A stretch of 64,000 nt of DNA. It comes from Acetobacterium malicum subsp. dehalogenans DSM 11527. GTDB taxonomy: Bacteria; Bacillota; Clostridia; Eubacteriales; Eubacteriaceae. The DNA lies in assembly GCF_000472665.1 (NCBI RefSeq), contig NZ_AXAC01000005.1, forward strand, positions 62,001 through 126,000, written 5' to 3'. The notes beneath the pieces were generated by a model, which worked only from the letters and a program-made list of their open reading frames with translations, was not told where the DNA came from and made no database searches. The translations under genes and the position numbers were made by a program. Below, piece by piece: positions 43,156 to 51,801 of this stretch. How positions within the stretch are numbered: the stretch's first letter is position 1; the number at the start of each line of letters is the position of its first letter.

Positions 43156-44814
43156 TTACTCTTTTTTATCTTTTTTATTGTCTTTTTGTTTTTCCAGGGT
43201 ATACCATTTTTTATGAATATGCGTGTCCGCAAGTTCAGCTTCGGCCTCAGCGGCAGCTGCAGCCACTTCACCATCCATAAAATCGGCATATTCCAGTTCA
43301 TCCCGCTTTAGTTTGCCGGAAAACAAATGATACAGGAAGCCGAGAATCATTGCCAATTCAATAAAGAGAATGGGGAAACCGGCAATGGTTTTAACGATCT
43401 TGATGCCGTCAATCCCGCCGCTGATGACAAAAACCAGCGAAATTAAACCGATAAAGACGCCCCAGAAAACTTTGATTGGCAGCGGCGCTTCTTTGACACC
43501 TTTGGACTGTTTTAATGACATGGTCGAGATCGTCGATGTCATCGAATCTGCCAGGGTAATGAATGATAAACCGATGGTTACCAGCATAATGATGCGAATT
43601 AATTCGGTGAATGGCAAAAATTCAAAGATATACATCATAAACGCCTGGGCCCCATTATCAGCCAGGAATCCTGACATATCGGCAACGCCTCTTAATTGAA
43701 GGTCTAAAGCCAGGCCGCCAAAAATACTGAACCATAAAATGCCGAACATGGCTGGCAGAATAACATTGACGGTAATAAACTCGCGAATGGTCCGGCCATA
43801 GGATAATTTAACTAGGAATAAACCAACAATTGGTCCAAAGGATAACCAGTCAACCATCCAGTACATATCCCACCATTGGGGCCATAGATCACTGTCAACA
43901 ATTGGTTGGGTGAATAAGCTCAAATCAACAAAGTTATTGACAAAATATCCAAATGATTGGGTAAACAGATTAAAGATATAGGCTGTAGGTCCGCAAACCA
44001 GGACAAAAATCATCAGGGCAATAAAGATCCAGGCATTTTTATCACTTAGCCAGGCAATTCCACGGTCAAGACCGGTTGCACTTGAGATGGTGTAAGAGGT
44101 AATGATCACTGCTGCGATAATCGCCCAGACAAAGGGTCCCGGTTCAATACCAAATACGAAATTCAGCCCACTGCCGATCTGGAGCAATCCGTAACCCAGA
44201 GAACCGGCAACACCACCGCAGATAGCAAATAAGATAATCCCATCAATGATTGTATTAATCTTGGAATTCAGCTCTTTGCCATCATTCAGATAAACAAGAC
44301 CGGCACTGGCGGTATAGCTTTTGTTCATGTTATAGTAGGCATAACCAATGGTGATCCCTGCTACCGCATAAATGGAATAAGGTGAAAATGACCAATGCAG
44401 AAAGGACTTGCTCATTCCCCAGATGACTGCATCTAAACTGCCTGGTTCTAACCCGACTGATGGCGGTGGCGTAAAGGTATGCATGAGTGGTTCGGTGGCG
44501 CCCCAGAAAACAATCCCGGTTCCGATCCCGGCGCAAAGGGAAATAGCCCACCAGATCCAGGTTTTGTACTTGGGTAATGCATCTTTCCCTCCAAATTTAA
44601 TACTCCCGAAGGGATGTACAAATAGTAATACCATACAGCCAACAAAAATTAATACGCCGATGGAAACCATCCATCCGGCATTTTCCATTAATGCAATAAA
44701 GAAATCGGTCATAATGGTTGTAAACTGTTCGGGAACAATGAAGCCAATAATCAGAATGATACCCATTAACACAATTGGAATCGCAACTGGAACAATACGT
44801 ATTCGCTTTAACAT
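43156..44814 (-). CDS. BCCT family transporter
   Basis: A 552-residue transporter with about 12 membrane segments, of the betaine/carnitine/choline family (IIGFIVPEQFTTIMTDFFIALMENAGW, LHWSFSPYSIYAVAGITIGYAYYN, WWDMYWMVDWLSFGPIVGLFLVKLSYGRTIREF). By eye, the aromatic substrate cage is altered compared with glycine-betaine carriers: PW is PY in the fourth helix region, and the YWxWWxSW motif reads YWMVDWLSF. A substrate other than glycine betaine is therefore plausible. AGGAGGAG precedes the ATG. It has its own sigma-54 promoter, divergent from the MttB operon. Confidence 0.93.
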   Translation of the reverse strand: MLKRIRIVPVAIPIVLMGIILIIGFIVPEQFTTIMTDFFIALMENAGWMVSIGVLIFVGCMVLLFVHPFGSIKFGGKDALPKYKTWIWWAISLCAGIGTGIVFWGATEPLMHTFTPPPSVGLEPGSLDAVIWGMSKSFLHWSFSPYSIYAVAGITIGYAYYNMNKSYTASAGLVYLNDGKELNSKINTIIDGIILFAICGGVAGSLGYGLLQIGSGLNFVFGIEPGPFVWAIIAAVIITSYTISSATGLDRGIAWLSDKNAWIFIALMIFVLVCGPTAYIFNLFTQSFGYFVNNFVDLSLFTQPIVDSDLWPQWWDMYWMVDWLSFGPIVGLFLVKLSYGRTIREFITVNVILPAMFGILWFSIFGGLALDLQLRGVADMSGFLADNGAQAFMMYIFEFLPFTELIRIIMLVTIGLSFITLADSMTSTISTMSLKQSKGVKEAPLPIKVFWGVFIGLISLVFVISGGIDGIKIVKTIAGFPILFIELAMILGFLYHLFSGKLKRDELEYADFMDGEVAAAAAEAEAELADTHIHKKWYTLEKQKDNKKDKKE

Positions 44815-44971
44815 AAGATTCTCTCCTCCTAAATTTTATACCGTTTTTTAATAACCTGTAAACACATAAGAATAATGATTTCCTGAAAATTACAGTTTCT
44901 ACCATAAAACACTTTTCTTTTCTAGACACCTCCCGCAGATATTTAGCCATTCATCTATATTCGGTATCTAT

Positions 44972-44987
44972 CGCAAGCTTTATGCCA
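44972..44987 (-). promoter_or_regulatory. Sigma-54 promoter of the BCCT gene
   Basis: On the minus strand the sequence reads TGGCAT-N5-TTGCG. The GG and GC cores are at exact spacing. The predicted start is near 44961, giving a leader of about 147 bases. Confidence 0.75.
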
Positions 44988-45413
44988 ATTCGTAAAATAT
45001 ATAAATATTTAAATTATCGTGATTTTAAGCCTTTTTTAAGCGATCATTATTACTATGTGTTCTAAACGCTGCAAAACATTATGCACCTCATCAAAGCAAA
45101 CTTTGAAAACCATTACAAAAACTGCTCCATGTCGGTGTTTCTTGCTGACCGTCTTTTATTTTTGCATGACATTATTTTTTGCAGGCTATTTTATCGTCTC
45201 CCATCACATCTTAGTTTTTTTCTGTGGTTTCGAACTTTTTTATTTTTCTTTGTTTTTTTATCTTCTATTATAATGTTAATTAAGCCTTTTTATCATTAGC
45301 CTTATTGACAAAATGCCATTGTCCCGCAGCTTGAGAAAATTTAACCGTCGAGCTTTTAACAACGAAGAATGACCGCAATCATTTTTTCTTTTAGCTGGCA
45401 ATCAATCATTTCT
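44988..45413. promoter_or_regulatory. Intergenic activator region between two divergent sigma-54 promoters
   Basis: AT-rich, with no gene seen. The short reading frames here lack ribosome binding sites and family resemblance. Two palindromes stand out: TCAAAG-N4-CTTTGA (45091-45106), about 137 bases from the BCCT start, and GACAA-N7-TTGTC (45307-45323), about 126 bases from the start of the racemase-MttB operon. They are candidate activator sites but differ from each other. Confidence 0.45.
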
Positions 45414-45429
45414 TGGCACAATACTTGCT
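45414..45429 (+). promoter_or_regulatory. Sigma-54 promoter of the racemase-MttB operon
   Basis: TGGCAC-N5-TTGCT is a perfect consensus match. The predicted start is near 45441, about 50 bases before the first ATG. Confidence 0.92.
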
Positions 45430-45491
45430 TGATATAGAATAACAACTAGCAAAATTATATTTAATTATTATTAACTATTCAGGAGGAAGAA

Positions 45492-46271
45492 ATGCAAAGA
45501 GATTTAGGAATTAACTACATGACCACCCGGAAAAATCATACCTGTTATGGAATGGGTATTGGAATTATGGTATTAGACGATGCCTATCCCGGTTTTCCTG
45601 GCGATGTCCGTAATGCCAGTGCCTGGGGTTTTCCAATCCAGTATGAAATCGCTCAAGGGGTAGACAACTATACCCTGGTCTGGGAACAAGATAAAACCCC
45701 CTGTCGTGCCCCCATTGTCCAAGCCGCAAAAAACCTGGAACGAATGGGTTGTAAGGCAATCGCTGCCGAATGTGGCTACTTCGCTTATTTCCAGCAGGAT
45801 GTTGCCGCTGCTGTTGATATTCCGGTTTTCATGTCCAGTCTGCTGCAGGTTCCCTTTATTCAGCAAACCATCGGACCTAAAAATGCGGTTGGCATCATCT
45901 GTGCCCAAAAACGTTTCCTGACCGATACCCATCTGGAAAAAGTCGGTATTGACCTGAACAGTAATTTTTACATTGCCGGTGCCCAGGATGAATATGGCTG
46001 TCCGCAGTTTGACACCCTTTGGGATCATGAAAAACGGCCTGAAATTCCTGAGAGTTACTATGATGAATCAGAAAAGGATATGATTCGCATTACTAAAGAA
46101 TTCATCGCTAAATACCCCGATATTAAAGCAATTATGTTGGAATGTACCGGAATGCAGCCTTTTGCCCGGGCCATCCAACGGGCCGTAGATTTACCGGTAT
46201 TCAGCTGGGGAACCTTGCTGGATTATGCTTACTCCTGTGTTTCTCATCGTGATTACTATGGTGATATCTAA
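45492..46271 (+). CDS. Aspartate/glutamate/hydantoin racemase family protein
   Basis: A 259-residue protein with two Cys-containing motifs typical of the family: AIAAECGYFAYFQ (about residue 95) and IMLECTGMQPFA (about residue 217), flanked by PVFMSSLLQVPFIQ. Members include amino acid racemases, maleate isomerase and arylmalonate decarboxylase, so the reaction cannot be fixed. AGGAGGAAG precedes the ATG. As first gene of a sigma-54 operon with two MttB proteins, it probably acts on the chiral substrate or on the demethylated product. Confidence 0.82.
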   Translation: MQRDLGINYMTTRKNHTCYGMGIGIMVLDDAYPGFPGDVRNASAWGFPIQYEIAQGVDNYTLVWEQDKTPCRAPIVQAAKNLERMGCKAIAAECGYFAYFQQDVAAAVDIPVFMSSLLQVPFIQQTIGPKNAVGIICAQKRFLTDTHLEKVGIDLNSNFYIAGAQDEYGCPQFDTLWDHEKRPEIPESYYDESEKDMIRITKEFIAKYPDIKAIMLECTGMQPFARAIQRAVDLPVFSWGTLLDYAYSCVSHRDYYGDI

Positions 46272-46328
46272 ACCTTGTCCGAAATTCTGAATCTGTAAAG
46301 AAAAAACTCAATTAAGGGGATTAAAGTA

Positions 46329-47759
46329 ATGAAACCATATGAAAAATATGTATCAAAAGAAGATATCCAAATTATCCACGCGGAATCGCTAAGAATTCTC
46401 AGCGAAATTGGCGTTAAATTCGAACATCCTGAAATATTGGATATTTTTAAAAATCACGGCGCCCGGGTTGTTGGCGAAACCGTCTTTTTAGATGAAAAAA
46501 TGATCATCAATGCTATTTCAACCATTCCGGAAACTTTCACTATCGAAAACTCCAAAGGAAACCATACCCTTGGCGGCGGTAGTCTGATTTTAATGCCTGG
46601 GATCGGAAACATTTTCCGCCTGGAACATGGTCATCTTCATAAAATGACCAATGATGATGCCGTGGATCAGTTTAAGCTGTCCGACACCAGCGACGTTATC
46701 AATTGTAACTACTTTAATATTTTTCTCGATGACAAAGGCCTGTCCCTGGATGAACGGGTCTTCAGTCCCATCGCCATGATTTTAAAATATTCCAATAAAA
46801 CGGCCTTGCATTTACAGGCCAACACCTTCCCGTTAAAATCAAACATGCGAGAATCTTTTAAAAAAGGTTTGGAACTAATTGAAAAATTTGAAGGTCGTAG
46901 TGGTGTTTACAATAATATTGTCCACGTCAATTCCTTGTCACCTTTATGCTTTGACCATGATCCGCTGGAAAAATTCCTGATTGCCGCTGACATGAATCAG
47001 CCGGTCTGGTTCAGCCCCTGTGCGATGCCAGTCCTCACCGGACCGCCTTCAGTGGCCGGGCTGATTGCGATGACCAATGCTGAAGTTTTGGCCGGAATGG
47101 TCATGTCCCAGCTGGTCAAACCGGGTTTGCCGGTGGTTTATGGCCAGACCTCGGCTTCCACCAACCTGCGCACCGTCCAATTGAGCATTGGCGCGCCTGA
47201 AACCGCTTTGATTTCTTATGCCACCCGGGGACTGGCTGATTTTTACAAGCTACCATGTCGCACCGGAGGCGGTTTAAGTGATGCTAAAGATTTTGATATG
47301 CAGGCCGGGATTGAGTCGGATATGATGATTCGCTCGACCCTTGAAGCGGCTCCCGATCTGGTTCTCCATTCCTGTGGAATCATGGGCAGCTTTAACATCT
47401 TAAGTTTTGAAAAATTCCTGATGGACGAAGATACTTATCGGATGAATCGCCGTCTATTAAAAGGAATTAAAACGGAAGAAAGCTACCTTTGTCATGATCT
47501 GATTGCCAAAATCGGACCCCGGGGTAACTTCCTTCAGGGCCGAACTCCGAAGATGTTCAAAGAAGAATTCTTTGTTCCCAAATACTTCAATAAAGAAGAT
47601 CCTAACCAATGGCAGGAAAATGGCAGCAAACCGGTTCTAAGCGATGTCCAGGCCGCTGTCCAAGAACGTCTGGCTTCCTATACGCCACCAGACATTACCA
47701 AAGAACAGGCTAAACTGCTGGAAGACTATATCCCAGTTTGCTATCGCGAACGTATTTAA
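46329..47759 (+). CDS. MttB superfamily methyltransferase, non-pyrrolysine (1)
   Basis: A 476-residue TIM-barrel methyltransferase of the trimethylamine methyltransferase family. Landmarks are HAESLRILSEIGVKFEHPEIL, GIGNIFRLEHGHL, GPPSVAGLIAMTNAEVLAGMVMSQLVKPGLPVVYG and GGGLSDAKDFDMQAGIESDMM. The frame contains no in-frame TAG, so it belongs to the non-pyrrolysine group, whose studied members demethylate quaternary amines such as glycine betaine, proline betaine or carnitine. Its methyl acceptor would be the corrinoid protein at 39836. AAGGGG lies before the ATG. It is followed by a paralogue 30 bases on. Confidence 0.92.
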   Translation: MKPYEKYVSKEDIQIIHAESLRILSEIGVKFEHPEILDIFKNHGARVVGETVFLDEKMIINAISTIPETFTIENSKGNHTLGGGSLILMPGIGNIFRLEHGHLHKMTNDDAVDQFKLSDTSDVINCNYFNIFLDDKGLSLDERVFSPIAMILKYSNKTALHLQANTFPLKSNMRESFKKGLELIEKFEGRSGVYNNIVHVNSLSPLCFDHDPLEKFLIAADMNQPVWFSPCAMPVLTGPPSVAGLIAMTNAEVLAGMVMSQLVKPGLPVVYGQTSASTNLRTVQLSIGAPETALISYATRGLADFYKLPCRTGGGLSDAKDFDMQAGIESDMMIRSTLEAAPDLVLHSCGIMGSFNILSFEKFLMDEDTYRMNRRLLKGIKTEESYLCHDLIAKIGPRGNFLQGRTPKMFKEEFFVPKYFNKEDPNQWQENGSKPVLSDVQAAVQERLASYTPPDITKEQAKLLEDYIPVCYRERI

Positions 47760-47789
47760 TAATTATCATTTAAGATTTAAGGAGACATT

Positions 47790-49205
47790 ATGGAAACCAC
47801 ACAAAGAAATATTGAATTCAATGTATTAAATAAAAATAAAATCGAAACCATTCACGAAAAAAGCATGGATCTGCTGGAAAACTTCGGAATGCGCGTCGTT
47901 GGCGCCCGAACCATCGATTTGCTTAAAAAATATGGCTGTACCGTTGATGGCGATCTGGTTAAATTCCCCAAAGCGGTTGTTGATAAAGCCTTGAACACCA
48001 TTCCCAAAGAATTGACCTTATATACCCGAGACGGCAAACCTAATATGATCATCAACAGCAAAAACAATGTCTATTTCGGAACCCATTCCGATCAACTGGA
48101 GATCCTTGATCACAAAACCAATATGGCCCGCCCCTATCTGAAGGCGGACATTAAAAATATGTGCAAACTAGGCAGCTATCTATCCAACATCAGCTTTATT
48201 CTGTCAGTGGGGATGTGTGCTGATGTGGATCCATTGGTCCAATCTCAGGTGACCTTTATTGAAACCCTGAAAAACTTTGATAAAACCATCAATTTTTCCA
48301 CCAATGACATCGAATCCCTTCAGGAGATCATCGACATCGCTGCCGTTGTTGCTGGTGGACACAAAGAACTGGCTGAAAAACCCTTTATCTTTAACTACTG
48401 TGAACCGATTCCGCCGCTGACCCATCCGGTCGAAAGTACTGAAAAACTTTTTATCAGTGCCACCAACAAAATTCCGGTTGTTTATATGCCTTACAGCATG
48501 ATGGGGGGCACCTCTCCGATTACCATCGCCGGTGCCTTAACCCAGAATAACGCCGAAATTTTAGCCGGTGTGGTCATTACCCAGGCCGTTAATGAAGGCG
48601 CTCCGCTGATTTACGGTTCGATGCCAACGGTGTTTGATATGCAAACCACCATCGGTTCCTATGGTGCCCCTGAATTCCATAAGTCGGTGGCAGCTGCTTC
48701 GGAACTGGCAGACTATTATAACCTGCCCTTCTACGGCACGGCCGGTTGCAGCGATGCCAAAACCGTCGATCCCCAATCCATTGCGGAGGTCCAAATGGAA
48801 CTCTTCTCGTCCATTTTAAGCAAGGCCAACATCGTTCACGATATTGGTGTATTGGATCACTGTAACTCGGTGGCACCCGCGATGGTGGTATTGGCCAATG
48901 AAATGATCAATGAGCTATCGGCCTACTCCAGCGGTGTCGAAGTGAACGAGGAAACCCTGGCCATGGATGTTATCAAAGGTGTTGGGCATGGCGGTCACTA
49001 CCTTAATGAAATGCACACCCTCAGTAATTTCAGAAGCGTTTGGTATCCGGAATTCTTTAAACGGCGAATGGTTAATCCCGATCAGTCCGATATTCTCGAA
49101 ATGGTCAATGCAAAAATTGATACGATTCTTGAAACCCACGAGGTCCCCCCATTAGAAGCTTCAATCCTGGCTGAGATTGAAAAAATCGAAAAAAATTACC
49201 AGTAA
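47790..49205 (+). CDS. MttB superfamily methyltransferase, non-pyrrolysine (2)
   Basis: A 471-residue paralogue of the preceding gene, collinear over its length: IHEKSMDLLENFGMRVVGARTIDLL, PVVYMPYSMMGGTSPITIAGALTQNNAEILAGVVITQA, PLIYGSMPTVFDMQTTIGSYGAPE, GTAGCSDAKTVDPQSIAEVQ, GVGHGGHYL. It has no internal TAG. The two proteins are diverged enough to suggest different substrates or successive demethylations, or a heteromer. AAGGAG precedes the ATG. A terminator follows. Only one corrinoid protein is found nearby, so both may share it. Confidence 0.92.
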   Translation: METTQRNIEFNVLNKNKIETIHEKSMDLLENFGMRVVGARTIDLLKKYGCTVDGDLVKFPKAVVDKALNTIPKELTLYTRDGKPNMIINSKNNVYFGTHSDQLEILDHKTNMARPYLKADIKNMCKLGSYLSNISFILSVGMCADVDPLVQSQVTFIETLKNFDKTINFSTNDIESLQEIIDIAAVVAGGHKELAEKPFIFNYCEPIPPLTHPVESTEKLFISATNKIPVVYMPYSMMGGTSPITIAGALTQNNAEILAGVVITQAVNEGAPLIYGSMPTVFDMQTTIGSYGAPEFHKSVAAASELADYYNLPFYGTAGCSDAKTVDPQSIAEVQMELFSSILSKANIVHDIGVLDHCNSVAPAMVVLANEMINELSAYSSGVEVNEETLAMDVIKGVGHGGHYLNEMHTLSNFRSVWYPEFFKRRMVNPDQSDILEMVNAKIDTILETHEVPPLEASILAEIEKIEKNYQ

Positions 49206-49237
49206 TCCGTTGTTCAATCCCCTTTATCAATCAGACA

Positions 49238-49276
49238 GGCAACCCGTTCTCAGGGTTGTCTCTATGATTTTTTTGG
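49238..49276 (+). terminator. Terminator of the racemase-MttB operon
   Basis: GGCAACCC / GGGTTGTC with a seven-base loop, followed shortly by TTTTTTT. Confidence 0.75.
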
Positions 49277-49328
49277 AATTCATGTTATCATACTGTCTTA
49301 GTCAGTAAACCCGAAACGGAGAATACCA

Positions 49329-50783
49329 GTGAAAGTAAAAAACGAGCACATTTTGGAAGCTTTTGGCGAAAATTCTTTCCCGATTCAGGATGTTGAGCGG
49401 ATCGAAGATGTGTGCATTCATGTTGTTGATGCCAATGGAAAAATCGTCTGCTACTCCAAGGGCTGCGAAATTATCGAAAACATGAAGCATGAAGATGTTA
49501 TCGGTAAAAACATGTCTGATATTTATGATTATCTTGAAAACGAATCCATGGAATCTCTGGTTTTGAAAACCGGAAAAAAAGTTCAGGATGTCCATGTCAA
49601 ATATACATCACCTTCCGGAAAGGTTGCTGATGTCATCAGCAGTACTTACCCGGTTTTTTCAAAAACAGATCCCCATAAGGTTGAAGCAGCCATCTGTATT
49701 TACCGGGATATTTCCGACTATATTCATATGGCCAATACCATTAATAAACTACAGAACGATCTGAAATCCCAGCAACTGAAAAATAATGGTACCCAATTTA
49801 CCTTTAAAGATATTATCGGCACCAGTGCCCATATGGCTGAATGTGTTCGTCATGCGGAAATCGCTGCGCAAACCACCGCGCCGATCCTGATCGCCGGACC
49901 CACTGGTACTGGTAAAGAGGTTTTTGCCCAAAGCATTCACAATGCCAGTCCCCAGGCCAATAAACTTTTTGTGGCCATCAATTGTAGTGCAATCCCTGAA
50001 AACCTTCTGGAGAGCACCTTGTTCGGCACCGTCAAAGGTTCTTTTACCGGTGCGGTTGATTCCGTGGGGCTATTGGAAACCGCAGAGGGAGGCACCATTT
50101 TTCTCGATGAGATCAACTCCATGCACATGGGACTGCAATCCAAGCTGTTACGGGTACTGGAAACTGGCAAATATCGGAAGGTCGGCGGCCATAAAGAAAT
50201 AACAGCCAATATTCGCCTGCTCAGCGCCTTGAACCAGGATCCGCTAAAAGCCATTGAAGAAAAACGACTGCGCTCTGATTTATACTACCGGCTGGCCGTC
50301 TTCTCCATTCACTTACCACCATTAAAAGACCGTAAACAGGATATTCTGGATCTGGTACCGGCATTCCTTTCCACCGAAGGGTCGGCCATGGGAAAACAGC
50401 TGTTTAAGGTATCTGATGAAGCCCAGGAAATTCTGCTCTGCCATGACTGGCCAGGAAATATCCGGGAGTTAAAGCACGCTATTACTCACGCCATTTATAT
50501 TGCTCAATATCAGGATACGATTCTGACGCCAGACTTACTACCGGCTTATTTGAGGAAAAATATTTCCGATAAAAAGATCTATGAAAAATACTTATCCGCC
50601 AGCATTGATGATAAAAATTTAAAAAACACCTTAAGTAAGATCGAGAAACAAATGATTATCGATGTTTTGCAGGCCAATGATCATAACATTTCGAAAAGCG
50701 CCAGAGACCTGGGTATATCACGGCAGAATTTGCAATATAAGATCCGACTGCACGGTATTAAAGATGCCGATGGTGAGCTATAA
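49329..50783 (+). CDS. Sigma-54-dependent activator with PAS domain (RocR/MttR-like)
   Basis: 484 residues. An N-terminal PAS domain (about 20-125, DVCIHVVDANGKIVCYSKGCEII) precedes an AAA+ domain with Walker A GPTGTGKE, sigma-54 loop GSFTGA and Walker B GGTIFLDEINSM, and a Fis-type helix-turn-helix (NISKSARDLGISRQNLQYKIRL). The start is a GTG, eight bases after GGAG. Located right behind the MttB operon, it is the natural activator for the three sigma-54 promoters at 42769, 44972 and 45414. The ligand is presumably the methylated amine or a breakdown product. Confidence 0.92.
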   Translation: MKVKNEHILEAFGENSFPIQDVERIEDVCIHVVDANGKIVCYSKGCEIIENMKHEDVIGKNMSDIYDYLENESMESLVLKTGKKVQDVHVKYTSPSGKVADVISSTYPVFSKTDPHKVEAAICIYRDISDYIHMANTINKLQNDLKSQQLKNNGTQFTFKDIIGTSAHMAECVRHAEIAAQTTAPILIAGPTGTGKEVFAQSIHNASPQANKLFVAINCSAIPENLLESTLFGTVKGSFTGAVDSVGLLETAEGGTIFLDEINSMHMGLQSKLLRVLETGKYRKVGGHKEITANIRLLSALNQDPLKAIEEKRLRSDLYYRLAVFSIHLPPLKDRKQDILDLVPAFLSTEGSAMGKQLFKVSDEAQEILLCHDWPGNIRELKHAITHAIYIAQYQDTILTPDLLPAYLRKNISDKKIYEKYLSASIDDKNLKNTLSKIEKQMIIDVLQANDHNISKSARDLGISRQNLQYKIRLHGIKDADGEL

Positions 50784-50784
50784 A

Positions 50785-50821
50785 AAAGGGTTTCCGCCTA
50801 AATTTGACGGAAACCTTTTTT
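50785..50821. terminator. Bidirectional terminator
   Basis: AAAAAAGGTTTCCG-type stem with CGGAAACCTTTTTT, one bulge, between the convergent activator and hydrolase genes. Confidence 0.85.
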
Positions 50822-50870
50822 CTGCTTTGATATCCGCCTTCGGTAGCTTAATAAATATTTGATCTTAAAA

Positions 50871-51794
50871 TCAGTTCTTCAGGTTTTTTCCAATAAACTG
50901 ACAAACCTCTTCCAGGGCCTCAGTAGCCTCCGGGAACATCGGTGCCAGCAAGGGAAAACAATGAAACATCCCCTTCCATACCTTCAATTGCACATCAACC
51001 CCGGCTTCTTTCGCTTTTTCGCCAAAACGGGTTGAATCATCCCTTAAGGTTTCGTTATCGCCAACCTGAATAATCGTTGGCGGCAAACCGCTCAGATCTC
51101 CGAACAATGGTGAGGCATAGGGGTGCCGCGGATCTCCGCTGCCAACATAGTAACCCAGATAGGTTTCATTTGCGCCTCTGGGCGTACAGGGATCAGCCTT
51201 TGCCCTTGTTTTATGGGACTCTCCTGAAATCGTCATATCGGTACATGGTGAAAATACGGCACAGACCCCTGGTAGCGGGATGCCCTCATCCTTGCATTTT
51301 AGCAGGGTGGCCAATGCAATGCCGCCACCAGCTGAATCTCCGGCAAAAGCGATATTTTCTGGTTGATACCCTTGTTTAAGCAGCCAGCTGTAGACTGCTG
51401 CTGAATCATCAACTGCTGCCGGGGCCGAATGTTCCGGGGCCAGCCGATAGTCAAAGACCAGGGCTTTAATACCCAGATGTTTAACAAAATTCCCGACAAT
51501 ATTTCGGTGCGATCTGGCATTGCCCATGACAAAACCGCCGCCATGAAAGTACAAGACGACTTTTTCTTTGGGAGCCTCTTCACTTTCAACCCATTCCGCA
51601 TAAAAATCCGGATAGTCACTGGGTTCAAAATCGATGCCCGGAATTGGTTTAAAAAAAAGCTCGGCGGTTTTATCACAGTCTTGTCGCAGCTTTGCGATTG
51701 AGGTGTCTTTATCAATCATTTCCGGGCGCAATTGCCCTTTAAAGAGATGACGATATTTCATCGTGTAGTGCATCATTTTTGCTTTTGTACTCAT
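50871..51794 (-). CDS. Alpha/beta hydrolase, hormone-sensitive-lipase (HSL) family
   Basis: A 307-residue esterase with the HSL oxyanion motif YFHGGGFVMG and the nucleophile motif FAGDSAGGGIALA, plus a C-terminal GMFHCFPLL with the catalytic His. It should hydrolyse short-chain esters, but the natural substrate is unknown. ATG 51794 is preferred to an upstream TTG. It sits eight bases after the TetR gene and is probably controlled by it. Confidence 0.88.
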   Translation of the reverse strand: MSTKAKMMHYTMKYRHLFKGQLRPEMIDKDTSIAKLRQDCDKTAELFFKPIPGIDFEPSDYPDFYAEWVESEEAPKEKVVLYFHGGGFVMGNARSHRNIVGNFVKHLGIKALVFDYRLAPEHSAPAAVDDSAAVYSWLLKQGYQPENIAFAGDSAGGGIALATLLKCKDEGIPLPGVCAVFSPCTDMTISGESHKTRAKADPCTPRGANETYLGYYVGSGDPRHPYASPLFGDLSGLPPTIIQVGDNETLRDDSTRFGEKAKEAGVDVQLKVWKGMFHCFPLLAPMFPEATEALEEVCQFIGKNLKN

Positions 51795-51801
51795 GCTAAC
51801 T

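Noticed and set aside
45166-45185. TGACAT...TTTGCA upstream of the MttB operon as an extra -24/-12 promoter
   Set aside because: The invariant GG of the -24 box is lost and the spacing is off by one or two bases; the perfect consensus at 45414 explains the operon.
45055-45299. Small membrane-protein genes in the divergent sigma-54 region
   Set aside because: Two overlapping frames exist in AT-rich sequence but have no ribosome binding site or convincing protein features; they reflect low complexity.
46329-49205. Pyrrolysine-containing MttB
   Set aside because: Both genes are open over full family length without an in-frame TAG, so they belong to the non-pyrrolysine group.
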